This document shows positions 18,521 to 28,554 of a DNA stretch of 64,000 nucleotides, piece after piece. A program made the position numbers and the translations under genes. The notes under the pieces were generated by a model. That model did not search any database. It saw only the letters and a list, made by a program, of their open reading frames with translations, and had not been told where the DNA came from. The stretch is from CAYSRJ01 sp964521865. GTDB lineage: Bacteria; Spirochaetota; B62-G9; DRHN01. The stretch is taken from NCBI GenBank assembly GCA_964521865.1, contig CAZFTJ010000017.1:32740-96739 (forward strand). Direction: 5' to 3'. Within the stretch, counting starts at the first letter, position 1; each line of letters starts with the position of its first letter.

Positions 18521-19471
18521 TTAGAGGAAACGCCGGTGCAGTTCTTTTTTCACTTTTTCACAGAGGTCGAGACCCTCTTTCATCCTTCGAATTGCGCAGA
18601 GCAGTTCCAAATTTTTAAGGAGCTTGTCGGGTACCTGCGGCGGTTTATCGACCGGCACCATCATCATGTATTGCTCGGCCTTTTTCAGCGTCTCTTCGAT
18701 CTCGTAAATATTGAGTTTTTCGCCGTTTTGCCCCATCCGCGCGCTGCACTTGTGAATCATTGCATACCCGAGATTGCTGCAGGTAAGCCTTAGGCCGATT
18801 GTATCGATCTTCTCGCGGGAGAGGAGCGACGTGTCGAGCTCATGGGCCTGCAGCAGGTACCGAATCGCTTTTTCCCAGTTCTTTTTCTGTATGTACAGGG
18901 AGCCGAGTGTGTCGTAGATTGCGGCTTTGAGCGCGACGGTTTCATCTTTTGTTTCGTCGAACTCGTTGAGAAGAGCCCTGGCAATGGTTGCCAGTTTAAT
19001 GCCGTAATCGATGTTGGTTTCGGTTTTTGAGAACAGATATCCGATGAAGTTAAGTGTGGATATCTGCAGATGGATGATATCTTTATCGATGGTTCTGTCG
19101 TCATTTTCGATCTTTTTATCGACAATGCGGTTGATTCTGGCAAGAATGAGCTGTGAGAGAAAGAGAGCATTCTGATAATCTCCGTTATGAAACGCTCTGT
19201 TTGAAAATCCCACCAGAGTGTTTATATCCTTGTCTTCTATAAAGAGCGATGTATCCTTCATAATCGAGTGGAACAGGTTTAGAGAGCTTTCTCTGACCTC
19301 CTTTTTTTCAAGCAGCAGGCCGTAGAGGAAACTCGAAATGATTTTTCCGGTGGAACAGATCTCATCGTTGTCGATATCGGAGAAGCAGTTCTCCGTAAGA
19401 TGAATAGTTACCATTCCCGTGTTGCCGGGAAACTGGAAATGATGAGTTCGGCTGTTCTCGGATTCGGTCAT
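18521..19471 (-). CDS. Hypothetical TPR-like helical protein
   Basis: A 316-residue soluble, helical protein. I do not recognise the family. The middle (about residues 85-250) looks like degenerate TPRs: FHNGDYQNALFLSQLILAR, then YDTLGSLYIQKKNWEKAIRYL and LTCSNLGYAMIHKC. The first 60 residues contain an acidic segment (ENCFSDIDNDEICSTG). There is no signal peptide. The ATG at 19471 lacks a clear ribosome site; an ATG at 19414 is an alternative. It is probably transcribed alone. Confidence 0.6.
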   Translation of the reverse strand: MTESENSRTHHFQFPGNTGMVTIHLTENCFSDIDNDEICSTGKIISSFLYGLLLEKKEVRESSLNLFHSIMKDTSLFIEDKDINTLVGFSNRAFHNGDYQNALFLSQLILARINRIVDKKIENDDRTIDKDIIHLQISTLNFIGYLFSKTETNIDYGIKLATIARALLNEFDETKDETVALKAAIYDTLGSLYIQKKNWEKAIRYLLQAHELDTSLLSREKIDTIGLRLTCSNLGYAMIHKCSARMGQNGEKLNIYEIEETLKKAEQYMMMVPVDKPPQVPDKLLKNLELLCAIRRMKEGLDLCEKVKKELHRRFL

Positions 19472-19617
19472 TGTCGTACGCTGCGCTGCAAAATCGGAGA
19501 ATGGTGCACAATTATTCCAATGATGTGAGCTTCCTGCAGTGTAATGTAATAAGCACGAATTCGAAAAGTCAAAAGATTACGGGAATGGATGTGAGAGCGG
19601 GAAATGCCTGAAAGTAT

Positions 19618-20274
19618 CTACTTTTTCGGCTTCTTCCCGTTTTCAGAGTGTACTATGAATGAGAGAGCAAGCATTTTATCGATTATGTGAATATTTTCGA
19701 CGGGAAATCCTTCGGGAACATCGAGATCAAGGGGGGCGAAGTTGAGTATACCCCTGATTCCGGCGTCAATGAGCACCTTTACCACCTGGTTTGCAACCTC
19801 CCGCGGAACGGCAGTAATTGCGATATCTACGGAAGTCTCACGAATAAACATCGGCATAGTATCGACGTGGTGAACAAACACCCCGTTTATTGTGTCGCCG
19901 CAGAGCTCCGGTTTGATATCGAAAATTGCCTTGAGATCGAACCCGGCATCTTTGAACGCCTTGAACCTCGTAAGCGCGTGTCCGATATTTCCCGCACCGA
20001 CAATTATGAACGATGTTTTTGTGTTGATTTTCAGAATGGTTGCAAGCTCCTGCTTCAATTTTTTTATATTGTACCCATACCCCTGCTGGCCGAAATCCCC
20101 GAAATAGCTCAGGTCGAGACGCACCTGTGATGCGGATGCGCCCATGTATTCGCCAAGCTTCTTTGACGATATTTTCTCTACCTTGTCTTCAAGCCAGCTG
20201 AAGTATCGGTAGTAGCGCGGGAGTCTTTCGATAACAACCTTCGGTATTATCGAGCCGTCTTTCCCTCTGATCAT
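19618..20274 (-). CDS. rex: Redox-sensing transcriptional repressor Rex
   Basis: A 218-residue NADH/NAD-sensing repressor. The N-terminal winged helix reads VVIERLPRYYRYFSWLE and ASASQVRLDLSYFGDFGQQGYGY; the Rossmann domain begins FIIVGAGNIGHALTRF. Rex represses fermentative and respiratory genes until NADH rises. I prefer the ATG at 20274 with AGGA 8 bases upstream; the open frame to a TTG at 20307 has its ribosome site too close. A near-perfect promoter lies upstream, with a palindrome just after the -10 box. Confidence 0.92.
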   Translation of the reverse strand: MIRGKDGSIIPKVVIERLPRYYRYFSWLEDKVEKISSKKLGEYMGASASQVRLDLSYFGDFGQQGYGYNIKKLKQELATILKINTKTSFIIVGAGNIGHALTRFKAFKDAGFDLKAIFDIKPELCGDTINGVFVHHVDTMPMFIRETSVDIAITAVPREVANQVVKVLIDAGIRGILNFAPLDLDVPEGFPVENIHIIDKMLALSFIVHSENGKKPKK

Positions 20275-20338
20275 GTTGGTAATCCTGATAATAAGATTGT
20301 CCGGCAAGCCTCTTTTTTGTCGAGCGCACCGGTAGAAA

Positions 20339-20361
20339 ATCCGACAAAATTTTTTACGGAT
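20339..20361. promoter_or_regulatory. Imperfect palindrome after the rex promoter
   Basis: ATCCG and CGGAT arms around AC-AAAATTTTTT-A, over the expected transcription start of rex. It does not match the published Rex site (TTGTGA-type arms), so its binding protein is unknown. Confidence 0.35.
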
Positions 20362-20368
20362 TTACAGT

Positions 20369-20396
20369 AGTATAGTAAAAAACAAAAAATTGTCAA
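20369..20396 (-). promoter_or_regulatory. Promoter of rex
   Basis: TTGACA (20396-20391) and TATACT (20374-20369), 16-base spacer, minus strand: one of the best promoter matches in the window. Confidence 0.65.
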
Positions 20397-20452
20397 TCAT
20401 TAAAATGCCTGTATCCTAAATATTATGTCGGGCAGAAAGTGCGGTAAAAGCC

Positions 20453-20480
20453 TTGATGATGGAGAGAAATATGTTATATT
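20453..20480 (+). promoter_or_regulatory. Promoter of tRNA-Ala
   Basis: TTGATG and TATATT with 16-base spacing, ending 15 bases before the tRNA. Confidence 0.55.
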
Positions 20481-20494
20481 TGTGATTGAATTAC

Positions 20495-20567
20495 GGGGGT
20501 GTAGCTCAGCCGGGAGAGCGCTTGCTTCGCATGCAAGAGGTCGGCGGTTCGATTCCGCTCACCTCCA
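20495..20567 (+). tRNA. tRNA-Ala (anticodon CGC)
   Basis: A complete cloverleaf: 7-bp acceptor stem GGGGGTG/CACCTCC, anticodon stem CTTGC/GCAAG with loop TTCGCAT giving anticodon CGC, T arm GCGG-TTCGATT-CCGC. The acceptor contains the G3:U70 pair that is the alanine identity element. CCA is not encoded. Confidence 0.95.
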
Positions 20568-20658
20568 CAACAGTACTGATGGTGCCGGGGGTGTTCAAAC
20601 TGTCAAGCAGCCTGAACACCGGTGCCTGTCCCCGGCTAAAGCGACACAAGGAATCTTC

Positions 20659-23130
20659 ATGCTTTACAAACGACTAGCCGCCGCGATCTTTCCGGTTTTG
20701 ATAATTTTATTTCTCTCCCAGGGCTGTGCAAAAAAGGAAACAGTGCCGAAGGTTACCCTTCCCGAAGGAAAAACAGCGGAGGTGGTTTTTATAGTCGGGG
20801 ATGTGTACGTCAGGACTGCCGGCGGCAGTACATGGCGTAAAGCCAAAGTGGGCGATACGCTGGCGGAAGGAACAACGGTAAAGACCGATGAGGACAGCTA
20901 CTGTGAGCTTGTGATAAGCTCCGGAACGATTTTCAGAATGAAAGACAAAAGCGAGCTTCTGCTCGCCGTGCTGCCGGAAAACGAAAACAAGAACAAGACC
21001 CTCATTCGGTTTGCTATGGGGGACCTTTTCACAAAGGCGCAGAAGATCGCCTACAGGAGCGCCGATACGATTGAAACCGATACGGTTACACTCGGTGTCA
21101 GGGGAACGGAGTTTCTCGTCCACGTCGAGCAGGGTACGAGAACGGAGGTGCTCGTCGCAGACGGCGGGGTCCGGGCCCGTATGAATATCGACATACCTCC
21201 GGATGCACAAGCTGTCGGCGGAATGAAACCGGTACTGCGGAAAATCAATCGCGGAGTCAATATACGAGAGGGCTTCAAACTTGAGGTAACCGCTGAAGAG
21301 GTCGCCGGTCTCAAAACGGCTATCGAGGAAATTTCGGAGAGGGGGAGTGTATCCCCGTCCGAGATCGAAAAACTGAAGGAGCAGAGCGGGCTCATCGTCG
21401 TTCCATTCAGGGATGCGGATCGCAGGAGAATGGTGGAGTTTAAAACCGTATCGCTCGACTACACACAGGGCGAAACCCACTATGTCTCGCCGAATTTCGA
21501 CGGGATCAACGACGAGTTCGTATTTTCAACGGATGCGTACAGAAACGAAAAATTATACGGATGGAAGCTCGTCATATCGGACGGCAGGTCTGTAATCCAG
21601 CAGGTAATTAAGAACAGGATAACACAGGAAGAGGAGGAGGTTGTCCTTCCGGAAAAGATCCAGTGGAATATGGTAAACACGGGCGGGGCGATCGTACCGG
21701 ACGGAAACTATGTGTACGAATTCTTTACCTCCGGCCGCCGTTCGGAAGATTTTTTGCGGGAAAAGGGTATTATCGTGGTGGACACCCTGCCTCCGATGCT
21801 GGATGTCGATGTGCCGGAGAAGACCTTTTCGCCGAACGGCGACGGGGTGAAAGATATCATCCAGTTTCCGGTGAAAGCCGAAGCGGGCGCCGAATGGTCG
21901 TGCACGATTGCAACGCCGGAAGAGATAATCGTGAAGACAATCGAATGGGACAGGAAGATGCCGGACGCAGTCGAATGGGACGGAACGGGCGAGAACGGGA
22001 CTGTCCTCCCGGAAGGTGTTTACGACATTACCATCAGAGGAAGGGACGATGCCGGCAACGTCACCCGAAAGACGATTCGGGGCGTCACCATCGATATTCG
22101 GGAGCGCCAGGCTGCGGTCGATATAGACAACCCTGTTTTTTCCCCGAACGGCGACGGGCAGGTGGATACCGTTACCTTCATGCCTGTTCTTTCCGACTGG
22201 TCGCGTATCGATACGTGGGACCTCATCGTTCAAACAGATAAGGGGGATACGGCGAGAAGATTCCGTGGCAGGCGATACCTGCCGAGAAAAATAGTCTGGG
22301 ACGGAAAGCCGAAGGGCGACATAGCTGCCCGTTATCCCGACGGTCTCCCATCGGGATACTACACCTACTTTCTCAAGGTCATATACCGGAGCGGGGTCAA
22401 TACATACGCCTTCAAGAAGGAGCTCATTCTCGACAACGATCCGCCGGTGATCGATGTAAGCGTTTCTCCGGAGCTTTTTTCACCGGACGGCGACGGCAGG
22501 GACGACACACTTGTTATAAAACCCTCCATCAAAGACCTGACCGGCATTCAGTACTGGAAGGCGGGTATCTATACCGCAGACGGGATGCTGTTCAAAGAAT
22601 TCCACGGCACGGGAATGCCGGCCGGCCAGATGTACTGGGACGGGATATCCGATACCGGTATTCTTGTGGACAGCGGTGGGGATTACTACCTCGAGTTCGA
22701 GGCGGTCGACGAAGGGTTCAACAGCGGGAAGAGTGAGAAGGTTCCCTTTTCCATAGATATACTCGTCATACCGACGGAACGCGGCCTCAAAATCAGGGTA
22801 TCCAATATCGAATTCGGGTTCAACACCTCGGAGCTTACCGGCGACAAGACCTTTCAAATACTCGATAAGATCGTCACTGTTTTGAAAAAATATGCAAAAT
22901 ACTCGATTACCATCGAGGGCCACACGGACAGCACCGGAGATGAAAGCTACAACCTGGAGCTTTCCAGGAAGAGGGCTGAGAGTGTGGGGCAGTACCTCAT
23001 CGGGCATGGAATCGGCGCGGACAGGCTGAGCTATAAGGGGTACGGCTCGAAATACCCGGTCGACACCAACGAAACGAAGGAGGGGAGAAGAAGAAACCGT
23101 CGTGTGGAGTTTCTGCTTATCAGGAAGTGA
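20659..23130 (+). CDS. FecR-like/OmpA-domain lipoprotein
   Basis: An 823-residue lipoprotein. The signal ends at LSQGCAKKE, a lipobox. A FecR-like domain (residues about 40-150) has VVFIVGDVYVRTAGG and ELVISSGTIFRMKDKSELLL. Then come at least three FlgD-like Ig repeats, each opening with FSPNGDG or FSPDGDG (about residues 390, 490, 610), with repeated Trp-Asp-Gly. The C-terminus (about 710-823) is an OmpA domain with IEGHTDSTGDESYNLELSRKR that binds peptidoglycan. It probably links the outer membrane to the wall. The ATG at 20659 has AAGGA 8 bases upstream; the frame runs back over the tRNA without meaning. Confidence 0.82.
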   Translation: MLYKRLAAAIFPVLIILFLSQGCAKKETVPKVTLPEGKTAEVVFIVGDVYVRTAGGSTWRKAKVGDTLAEGTTVKTDEDSYCELVISSGTIFRMKDKSELLLAVLPENENKNKTLIRFAMGDLFTKAQKIAYRSADTIETDTVTLGVRGTEFLVHVEQGTRTEVLVADGGVRARMNIDIPPDAQAVGGMKPVLRKINRGVNIREGFKLEVTAEEVAGLKTAIEEISERGSVSPSEIEKLKEQSGLIVVPFRDADRRRMVEFKTVSLDYTQGETHYVSPNFDGINDEFVFSTDAYRNEKLYGWKLVISDGRSVIQQVIKNRITQEEEEVVLPEKIQWNMVNTGGAIVPDGNYVYEFFTSGRRSEDFLREKGIIVVDTLPPMLDVDVPEKTFSPNGDGVKDIIQFPVKAEAGAEWSCTIATPEEIIVKTIEWDRKMPDAVEWDGTGENGTVLPEGVYDITIRGRDDAGNVTRKTIRGVTIDIRERQAAVDIDNPVFSPNGDGQVDTVTFMPVLSDWSRIDTWDLIVQTDKGDTARRFRGRRYLPRKIVWDGKPKGDIAARYPDGLPSGYYTYFLKVIYRSGVNTYAFKKELILDNDPPVIDVSVSPELFSPDGDGRDDTLVIKPSIKDLTGIQYWKAGIYTADGMLFKEFHGTGMPAGQMYWDGISDTGILVDSGGDYYLEFEAVDEGFNSGKSEKVPFSIDILVIPTERGLKIRVSNIEFGFNTSELTGDKTFQILDKIVTVLKKYAKYSITIEGHTDSTGDESYNLELSRKRAESVGQYLIGHGIGADRLSYKGYGSKYPVDTNETKEGRRRNRRVEFLLIRK

Positions 23131-23299
23131 TGTTGAAAATGCGATGTGCGGGGTTGATTTGACATAACTCTTGTTATTTTCCAAAAACGTGATAGCATTT
23201 TGAGTACGGTAAAAACCATCAACGGAAAAGGCTCCCAAAAAAAGTACAGTACCTTTTCGTGCCCTATGCGCCGGAAACAACGGTGAAGGCAAAATCGTT

Positions 23300-25101
23300 A
23301 TGATGTTGAAAACATCTGTCTCCATACGGGTACTGCTGGTCGGGTTCATATTGATCGCGGTTTTTATGCTTCTTACTTCCTGTCCCGGGCAGATCAGCGA
23401 AGAAAATGTACTGCAGGCGCAGGACGGAGAAGGCCCTGTCATTACCGTATTCTCACCGGCGGATGGGAGCTCTTATGCATCCATGGCGCTGGTAACCGGT
23501 CGCGTCGATGATAATGCAGACGAATCCGAAACCGGCAAAGTCAGGCGACTCTACTACGGGGTAACGCCGTCGGCTGTTCCGGGGGGGCCGATCGATGTAG
23601 CCGAGGACGGTTCGTTTTCCTTCTATTTTCCGACGGATAATTTCACCGGGAGTCTTGTAATCAGTATCGTTGCCGAGGACTGGAACGGCAATGTGACATT
23701 GCTCAACCTGTCGCTTCTCGACGAAGGAGCCATACCCACATTCACGGCGATTACCTGTATGTTGCAGCCGATGCCTCTGGTATTCAGATCTACAATATCT
23801 CCGATCCCGACAACCCGTCCTACGTTGGAGGAACAGGCATTTCGGGGAGCGCGTAGGACGTGGCGGCACAAAACGGGTATTTATACGCAGTATCCAGCGC
23901 TGAAAAGTTTCTGGTGTTCAGCCTTGCCGACCGGAAAACCCCAACCCCGATCGGCTCGTGCGATACTAGCGGACCGACGCTCGGTCTTGCCGTGTACGGC
24001 AACAGGGCTTATCTCGCCGACGGGACCAGGCTGCGTATTATCGATATCACAAATCAGGGCGGACCCGTCACCATAGGCTACAGCCAGAGCACGTTTGCCG
24101 GAAATGCCAACGATGTCGCGGCCGATGCAAACTACGTGTACATGGCAAACGGGTATGACGGGTTCTTGATCATCAGCACCGCATCGCCGTATGCGACCGT
24201 GGGCAAGATCGACCACACTGATACGGCGATGCAAGGCTGCCACAGAGTCGCGGTTTCGGGCGATCATGCCTATGTGATCGCCGGTCAGGGCAATCTGTAT
24301 GCAATCAGTATATCAACCCCCTCCGCCCCTCTAAAGAAGGACAGTGTCGATTTTCCCGGCTACGGCGGTGCTGAGGGTATCGCCGTTCTAGGCAGCCAGG
24401 TGTGGGTAGCGGACAACCAGACCGAAAGTATTCGTATTGTGGATGTAACCGACGAAAACAATCTGGTTGAAATCGGTTCCCGCCTGCATAACGGCAGGCC
24501 CCAGGCCGTGGCCATATCCGGCAGCTATGCCTGTGTGGCAGGCACCGGGTTCGGTCTCGACATCTCGGACCCCGCACTGCCTTCCGTTGTAGACGCCATC
24601 GCCGTAACGGAAGGCATCAAGGAAGTAGCAGTAACGGGAGACTATGTATATGTGGCTTCGCATGACTGGAGTTCACACGCATTTACTCTTCGCACCGTCG
24701 ATCAGTACGACCCTTTTTACCAGGTTGTGCATACCGGATCGAGCTCGATATACAACGTGTATGGATTTACCATATCGGGCGATTATGCGTATGTTACAAC
24801 CAATGAGGGAGGAAGCGCCTATCATCTCAAGGTCATCGACCTGCAGGATACCAGCTTTCCTGTTGTCGGATGGGTGGATACAGGCGGATCGGCCGCTGAC
24901 ATAGCTGTCTCCGGCGTGTATGCATTTCTCGCAAAGGGAAGCTCCGGAGTGCAGATCATCAATGTTTCAGACTCCGCAAACCCGTTTATCGTGAAGAATG
25001 TTCCGGTTGGAGGGTCCGTTTCGGCTGTCGAAGCATCGGGCAGGTATCTTTACGCTCTCGTTGACGGTAACCTCGCCGCAATAGACCTGTTTGCGGAATA
25101 A
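23300..25101 (+). pseudogene. Beta-propeller (LVIVD-like) lipoprotein, frameshift plus TAG
   Basis: A lipoprotein broken in two places. From the ATG at 23300 the first frame encodes a signal with lipobox (MLLTSCPGQ) and an Ig-like domain up to about residue 148. Coding then moves by one base near 23735-23746 into the frame that reads GDYLYVAADASGIQIYN; this frame hits TAG at 23854-23856 and continues (DVAAQNGYLYAV) through five to six propeller repeats to 25101. Each repeat has VAVSGDHAYVIAG or YVYVASHD. The paralogue at 47748-48848 shares the leader and is intact. A TAT/TAC to TAG change would explain the stop (repeats often read AYDVA). Sequencing error at both sites is possible. Confidence 0.75.
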
Positions 25102-25171
25102 CGATCGAGCTTCCAGACGTGTCAGTGCCGGGCTGTAAGGCTGCTTTTTTTCCAATTCGATAATAATATAT

Positions 25172-25200
25172 TTGACTTTCATTAATAAGTAATTCATATT
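25172..25200 (+). promoter_or_regulatory. Promoter of the glycyl-radical operon
   Basis: TTGACT (25172-25177) and CATATT (25195-25200), 17-base spacer. The expected start near 25207 lies inside the first operator-like repeat and argues against the ATG at 25205 as a start codon. Confidence 0.55.
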
Positions 25201-25229
25201 TCATATGAAACACTTAGTTTCGTATAAAA
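25199..25229. promoter_or_regulatory. Tandem operator-like repeats
   Basis: A perfect 12-base palindrome TTTCATATGAAA (25199-25210) and a close copy TTTCGTATAAAA (25218-25229), 19 bases apart, overlap the -10 box and start site. A natural candidate binder is the DeoR-type regulator encoded at the end of the operon. Confidence 0.5.
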
Positions 25230-25240
25230 GAAAAATCCCC

Positions 25241-26134
25241 ATGATTTTCAATATTCAAAGGTTTTCCATTCACGACGGAACTGGCATCAGAACGACCGTC
25301 TTTCTCAAGGGGTGCACCCTCCGCTGCAGGTGGTGCAACAACCCGGAGGGTATTTCATTCGATTATGATCTGATGTACGACAGGAAAAGGTGCATATCCT
25401 GCCGGAGTTGCGTCGGTGTGCGCTCCAACGGAGCGATTACCTTCGAGGATGGGGAAATTCGCATACACAGAGAAAAAATTCCAGACGCCTCGATATACAG
25501 AGGGGTGTGTCCGGCCGGTGCTCTCACCGTCTCGGGAGAGAACAGAAGCATCGATGAGATTATTGAAGAAATAAAAAAAGATACCCTGTTCTACGAAAAG
25601 AGTAAAGGCGGCGTCACAATTTCCGGCGGGGAACCTCTTGCACAAAAGGAGTTTTTATTCCCCCTGTTGAAGAGGCTGAAAGAAGAAAATATCCACGTAT
25701 GCGTTGAAACCTCGCTGCATACGAATTGGGACAATATCGACGGATGCGTGAAGTATATCGATGTTTTTCTGACTGATGTTAAGCATACCGATGCGCATAA
25801 ACTTAAAAAGTTCACGGGCGGCAGCCTTGCGTTGATTTTGGATAATTTCAAGAGATTGGAGAAGGCCGGCGCCCGGACAGTAGCGAGGGTGCCCGTTATC
25901 CCGACATTCAACAATACCGTACGTGAAATGGAGGAAATCGTAGGTATCGCTGCATGTCTTGCAAATGTCGATGAGATGCACTTTATTCCGTTTCATACCC
26001 TCGGTCTCGGAAAGTATACCTTGCTTGCTATGAAATACGATTTTGTTCGTGATAGTACGGTCGATTCTCGTGATATCGAAGGGTATGCTGCGCTGGCGGA
26101 AGAAAAGGGTTTAAAAGCGAGGATCGGGGGGTAG
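25241..26134 (+). CDS. Glycyl-radical enzyme activase (radical SAM)
   Basis: A 297-residue activase that uses SAM and a 4Fe-4S cluster to place a radical on the glycine of its partner. The cluster motif is GCTLRCRWCNNPEG (CxxxCxxC). An inserted ferredoxin-like segment has CISCRSC and CPAGAL, giving four cysteines, fewer than the eight of most glycerol-dehydratase-type activases. SGGEPL is present in the SAM region. The start at 25241 is chosen because the ATG at 25205 lies at the promoter. The stop is 2 bases from the enzyme gene, so the two are translationally linked. Confidence 0.88.
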   Translation: MIFNIQRFSIHDGTGIRTTVFLKGCTLRCRWCNNPEGISFDYDLMYDRKRCISCRSCVGVRSNGAITFEDGEIRIHREKIPDASIYRGVCPAGALTVSGENRSIDEIIEEIKKDTLFYEKSKGGVTISGGEPLAQKEFLFPLLKRLKEENIHVCVETSLHTNWDNIDGCVKYIDVFLTDVKHTDAHKLKKFTGGSLALILDNFKRLEKAGARTVARVPVIPTFNNTVREMEEIVGIAACLANVDEMHFIPFHTLGLGKYTLLAMKYDFVRDSTVDSRDIEGYAALAEEKGLKARIGG

Positions 26135-26136
26135 CG

Positions 26137-28548
26137 ATGAGCACCAATACCCAAAGCGGTATAACGCACCGAATATCAAGCTTGCGGGAAAAAGTGCTGA
26201 GCGCGAAACCCGCCGTGTGCTCCGAAAGGGCGCGCATTTATACCGAGGTATATAAGGAACATGAAGCCGAGCCGGTAATCATAAAACGTGCGCGTGCACT
26301 TTCTGAAACCCTTAAGAGGATGACGATTTTTATCGACGAAGGCGAGCTCATCGTCGGCAATCATTCATCGAAGCTTCGTGCAGCCCCGATTTTTCCGGAA
26401 TACGCGGTATCGTGGATTTTAAACGAGCTTGACGAGTTCGAAAAAAGGCCAGGCGACGCCTTCTATCCGGACGATGAAACAAAGCGAGAGCTCAGGGATA
26501 TCTGTTCCTACTGGCATGGAAAAACGCTCAGGGAAAAAGCCTACGCATGTATGCCCGATTTCATCAGGGAGATTCATGAAGCGCATATAATCAGGGCGGA
26601 GGGTAATCTCACCTCCGGTGACGGTCATATCGCGGTGAATTTCGAGAAAATCCTCGAGCTTGGAATTCAGGGATATCGGGAACGAGTGCAAAGATACAGA
26701 AAGATGCTCAGCCTGGAAAATCGGGAGGATTTGAAAAAAGAGCTGTTCTACAGATCTGTCGATACGGCGCTGAGCGGAATATCGACCTTTATCGGGCGAT
26801 TCGAGGACCTGGCGCTGCTTTTACGTGAGACCGAAACCGATCCCGGAAGAAAAGAGGAACTGAAAAAGATCGGCGGAAACTGCAGGAATATCAAGCACCT
26901 GCCTCCGCACAGTTTCTATGAATCCCTGCAGCTCGTCTATTTCATTCAACTGATTCTACAGATCGAGAGCAACGGGCACTCCGTATCCCTCGGAAGGATG
27001 GATCAGTATCTCTACCCCTTCTATAAAAGCGACAGGGAGCGCGGCATCGTCACCGATGAGTTCGCCGCCGAGCTGCTCGAGAATACATGGATCAAGCTCT
27101 ACTCGATAAACAAGATACGCCCATGGTCTCATACGAGATATTCGGCAGGCAGTCCCCTCTATCAGAATGTAACGATCGGCGGACAAAAGGAGCATGGCGA
27201 AGACGCAGTCAATGCATTGAGCTATCTCATACTCCGCACGGTCGGGATGATGAAGCTTACCCAGCCGAATTTGTCCGTCCGGTACCACAGAGGAATACGT
27301 GAAGATTTTATGATGGAGTGTATTGCCGTCATCGAGAAGGGCTTCGGCATGCCGGCGTTTAAAAATGACGAGATTATTATTCCCTCGTTACAGGGTATAG
27401 GAGTTGAAAAAAAAGATTCCTGCAATTATTCGGCGATAGGATGCATAGAGGTGGCGGTTCCCGGCAAATGGGGATACAGGCCGACGGGGATGAGTTTTCT
27501 GAATTTCATGCGTGTCTTTCTCGCCGCTCTCAATAATGGGTATGACGCCGAGTCGGGAAAAACCTTCTACAGAGGAATCGGAAAGTTTGAAGATTTCGAG
27601 ACCTTCGAAGACGTCATGAAGGCGTGGGCCCACCAGGTGAGGTTTTATGCGCGGGCCGCGGTGGCCGTCGATACGGTCGCCGACATTGCACTGGAAGAAA
27701 ATGTTCCGGATGTCGTGTGTTCCGCCTTTGTGGACGACTGCATCGAGCGCGGCAGGACGATCAAGGAGGGCGGTTCGAAATACGACTTTATCTCCGGGCT
27801 TCAGGTGGGAATAGCCAACCTGGGCAATTCTCTCGCCGCGATAAAGAAACTCGTGTTCGAAGAAAAAAAGATCGCAAAGCGCGAGCTCATGCAGCATCTC
27901 GCGAACAACTTCGATGGAGTCGAAGGAGAAAAAATCAGGCAACGTTTGTTGAATTATGCCCCGAAGTACGGAAATGACGATGATTATGTCGATACTATTT
28001 TGCGAGAAGCGTACCTGTATTTCATAAACGAGCTTGAAAAGTACCATACCACCCGGTACGGCCGCGGCCCTATCGGCGGAAAGTACTATGCCGGGACTTC
28101 CAGTATCTCGGCCAATGTGCCGTCCGGTTCCGTCGTGCCGGCGACGCCGGACGGACGAAAAGCCTACACTCCTCTGGCGGAGGGGAGCTCGCCTTCGGCC
28201 GGAACCGATACCAGGGGACCGACCGCCGTATTCAAGTCGGTTTCAAAACTTCCCACCGACAGGATACTGGGGGGAGTGCTCCTCAATCAAAAGATATCGC
28301 CGCTCGCAATAAAAAACGAAAGAGACAGGAAAAAGCTGTCGCTGCTTTTGAGGACATTTTTCGACGATCTGAAGGGCTGGCATGTACAGTACAACGTCGT
28401 ATCCAGACAAACGCTGCTGCACGCAAAAAAAGAACCTGAAAAGTACAGGGACCTGGTGGTTCGGGTCGCCGGATACTCTGCGTTTTTCACGACCCTTTCG
28501 CCGGATACGCAGGATGATATAATCGCCAGAACGGAGCACACGTTTTGA
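26137..28548 (+). CDS. Glycyl-radical enzyme, dehydratase-like
   Basis: An 803-residue glycyl-radical enzyme of the PFL/glycerol-dehydratase family. The radical glycine motif near the C-terminus is VRVAGYSAFF. The thiyl cysteine and general base are in IGCIEVAVPGKWG, and the substrate pocket shows GHSVSLGRMDQYLYPFY. The Cys-x-Glu pair fits eliminating (dehydratase-type) members rather than pyruvate formate-lyase, which has two adjacent cysteines. The motif differs from choline lyase and hydroxyproline dehydratase as I recall them (GCVE). The neighbours are a ROK sugar kinase and a DeoR regulator, so a sugar- or polyol-derived substrate is likely. It is oxygen-sensitive, which fits an anaerobe. 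Confidence 0.85.
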   Translation: MSTNTQSGITHRISSLREKVLSAKPAVCSERARIYTEVYKEHEAEPVIIKRARALSETLKRMTIFIDEGELIVGNHSSKLRAAPIFPEYAVSWILNELDEFEKRPGDAFYPDDETKRELRDICSYWHGKTLREKAYACMPDFIREIHEAHIIRAEGNLTSGDGHIAVNFEKILELGIQGYRERVQRYRKMLSLENREDLKKELFYRSVDTALSGISTFIGRFEDLALLLRETETDPGRKEELKKIGGNCRNIKHLPPHSFYESLQLVYFIQLILQIESNGHSVSLGRMDQYLYPFYKSDRERGIVTDEFAAELLENTWIKLYSINKIRPWSHTRYSAGSPLYQNVTIGGQKEHGEDAVNALSYLILRTVGMMKLTQPNLSVRYHRGIREDFMMECIAVIEKGFGMPAFKNDEIIIPSLQGIGVEKKDSCNYSAIGCIEVAVPGKWGYRPTGMSFLNFMRVFLAALNNGYDAESGKTFYRGIGKFEDFETFEDVMKAWAHQVRFYARAAVAVDTVADIALEENVPDVVCSAFVDDCIERGRTIKEGGSKYDFISGLQVGIANLGNSLAAIKKLVFEEKKIAKRELMQHLANNFDGVEGEKIRQRLLNYAPKYGNDDDYVDTILREAYLYFINELEKYHTTRYGRGPIGGKYYAGTSSISANVPSGSVVPATPDGRKAYTPLAEGSSPSAGTDTRGPTAVFKSVSKLPTDRILGGVLLNQKISPLAIKNERDRKKLSLLLRTFFDDLKGWHVQYNVVSRQTLLHAKKEPEKYRDLVVRVAGYSAFFTTLSPDTQDDIIARTEHTF

Positions 28549-28554
28549 GAGGTC

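Noticed and set aside
20339..20361. Canonical Rex operator
   Set aside because: The palindrome lacks the TTGTGA/TCACAA arms, so it is listed only as an unassigned palindrome.
20425..20658. N-terminal extension of the FecR/OmpA lipoprotein
   Set aside because: It would read through tRNA-Ala; the lipoprotein signal starts at 20659 with a ribosome site.
22480..23442. 320-residue minus-strand ORF
   Set aside because: Overlaps the OmpA domain coding region on the other strand and shows no family features.
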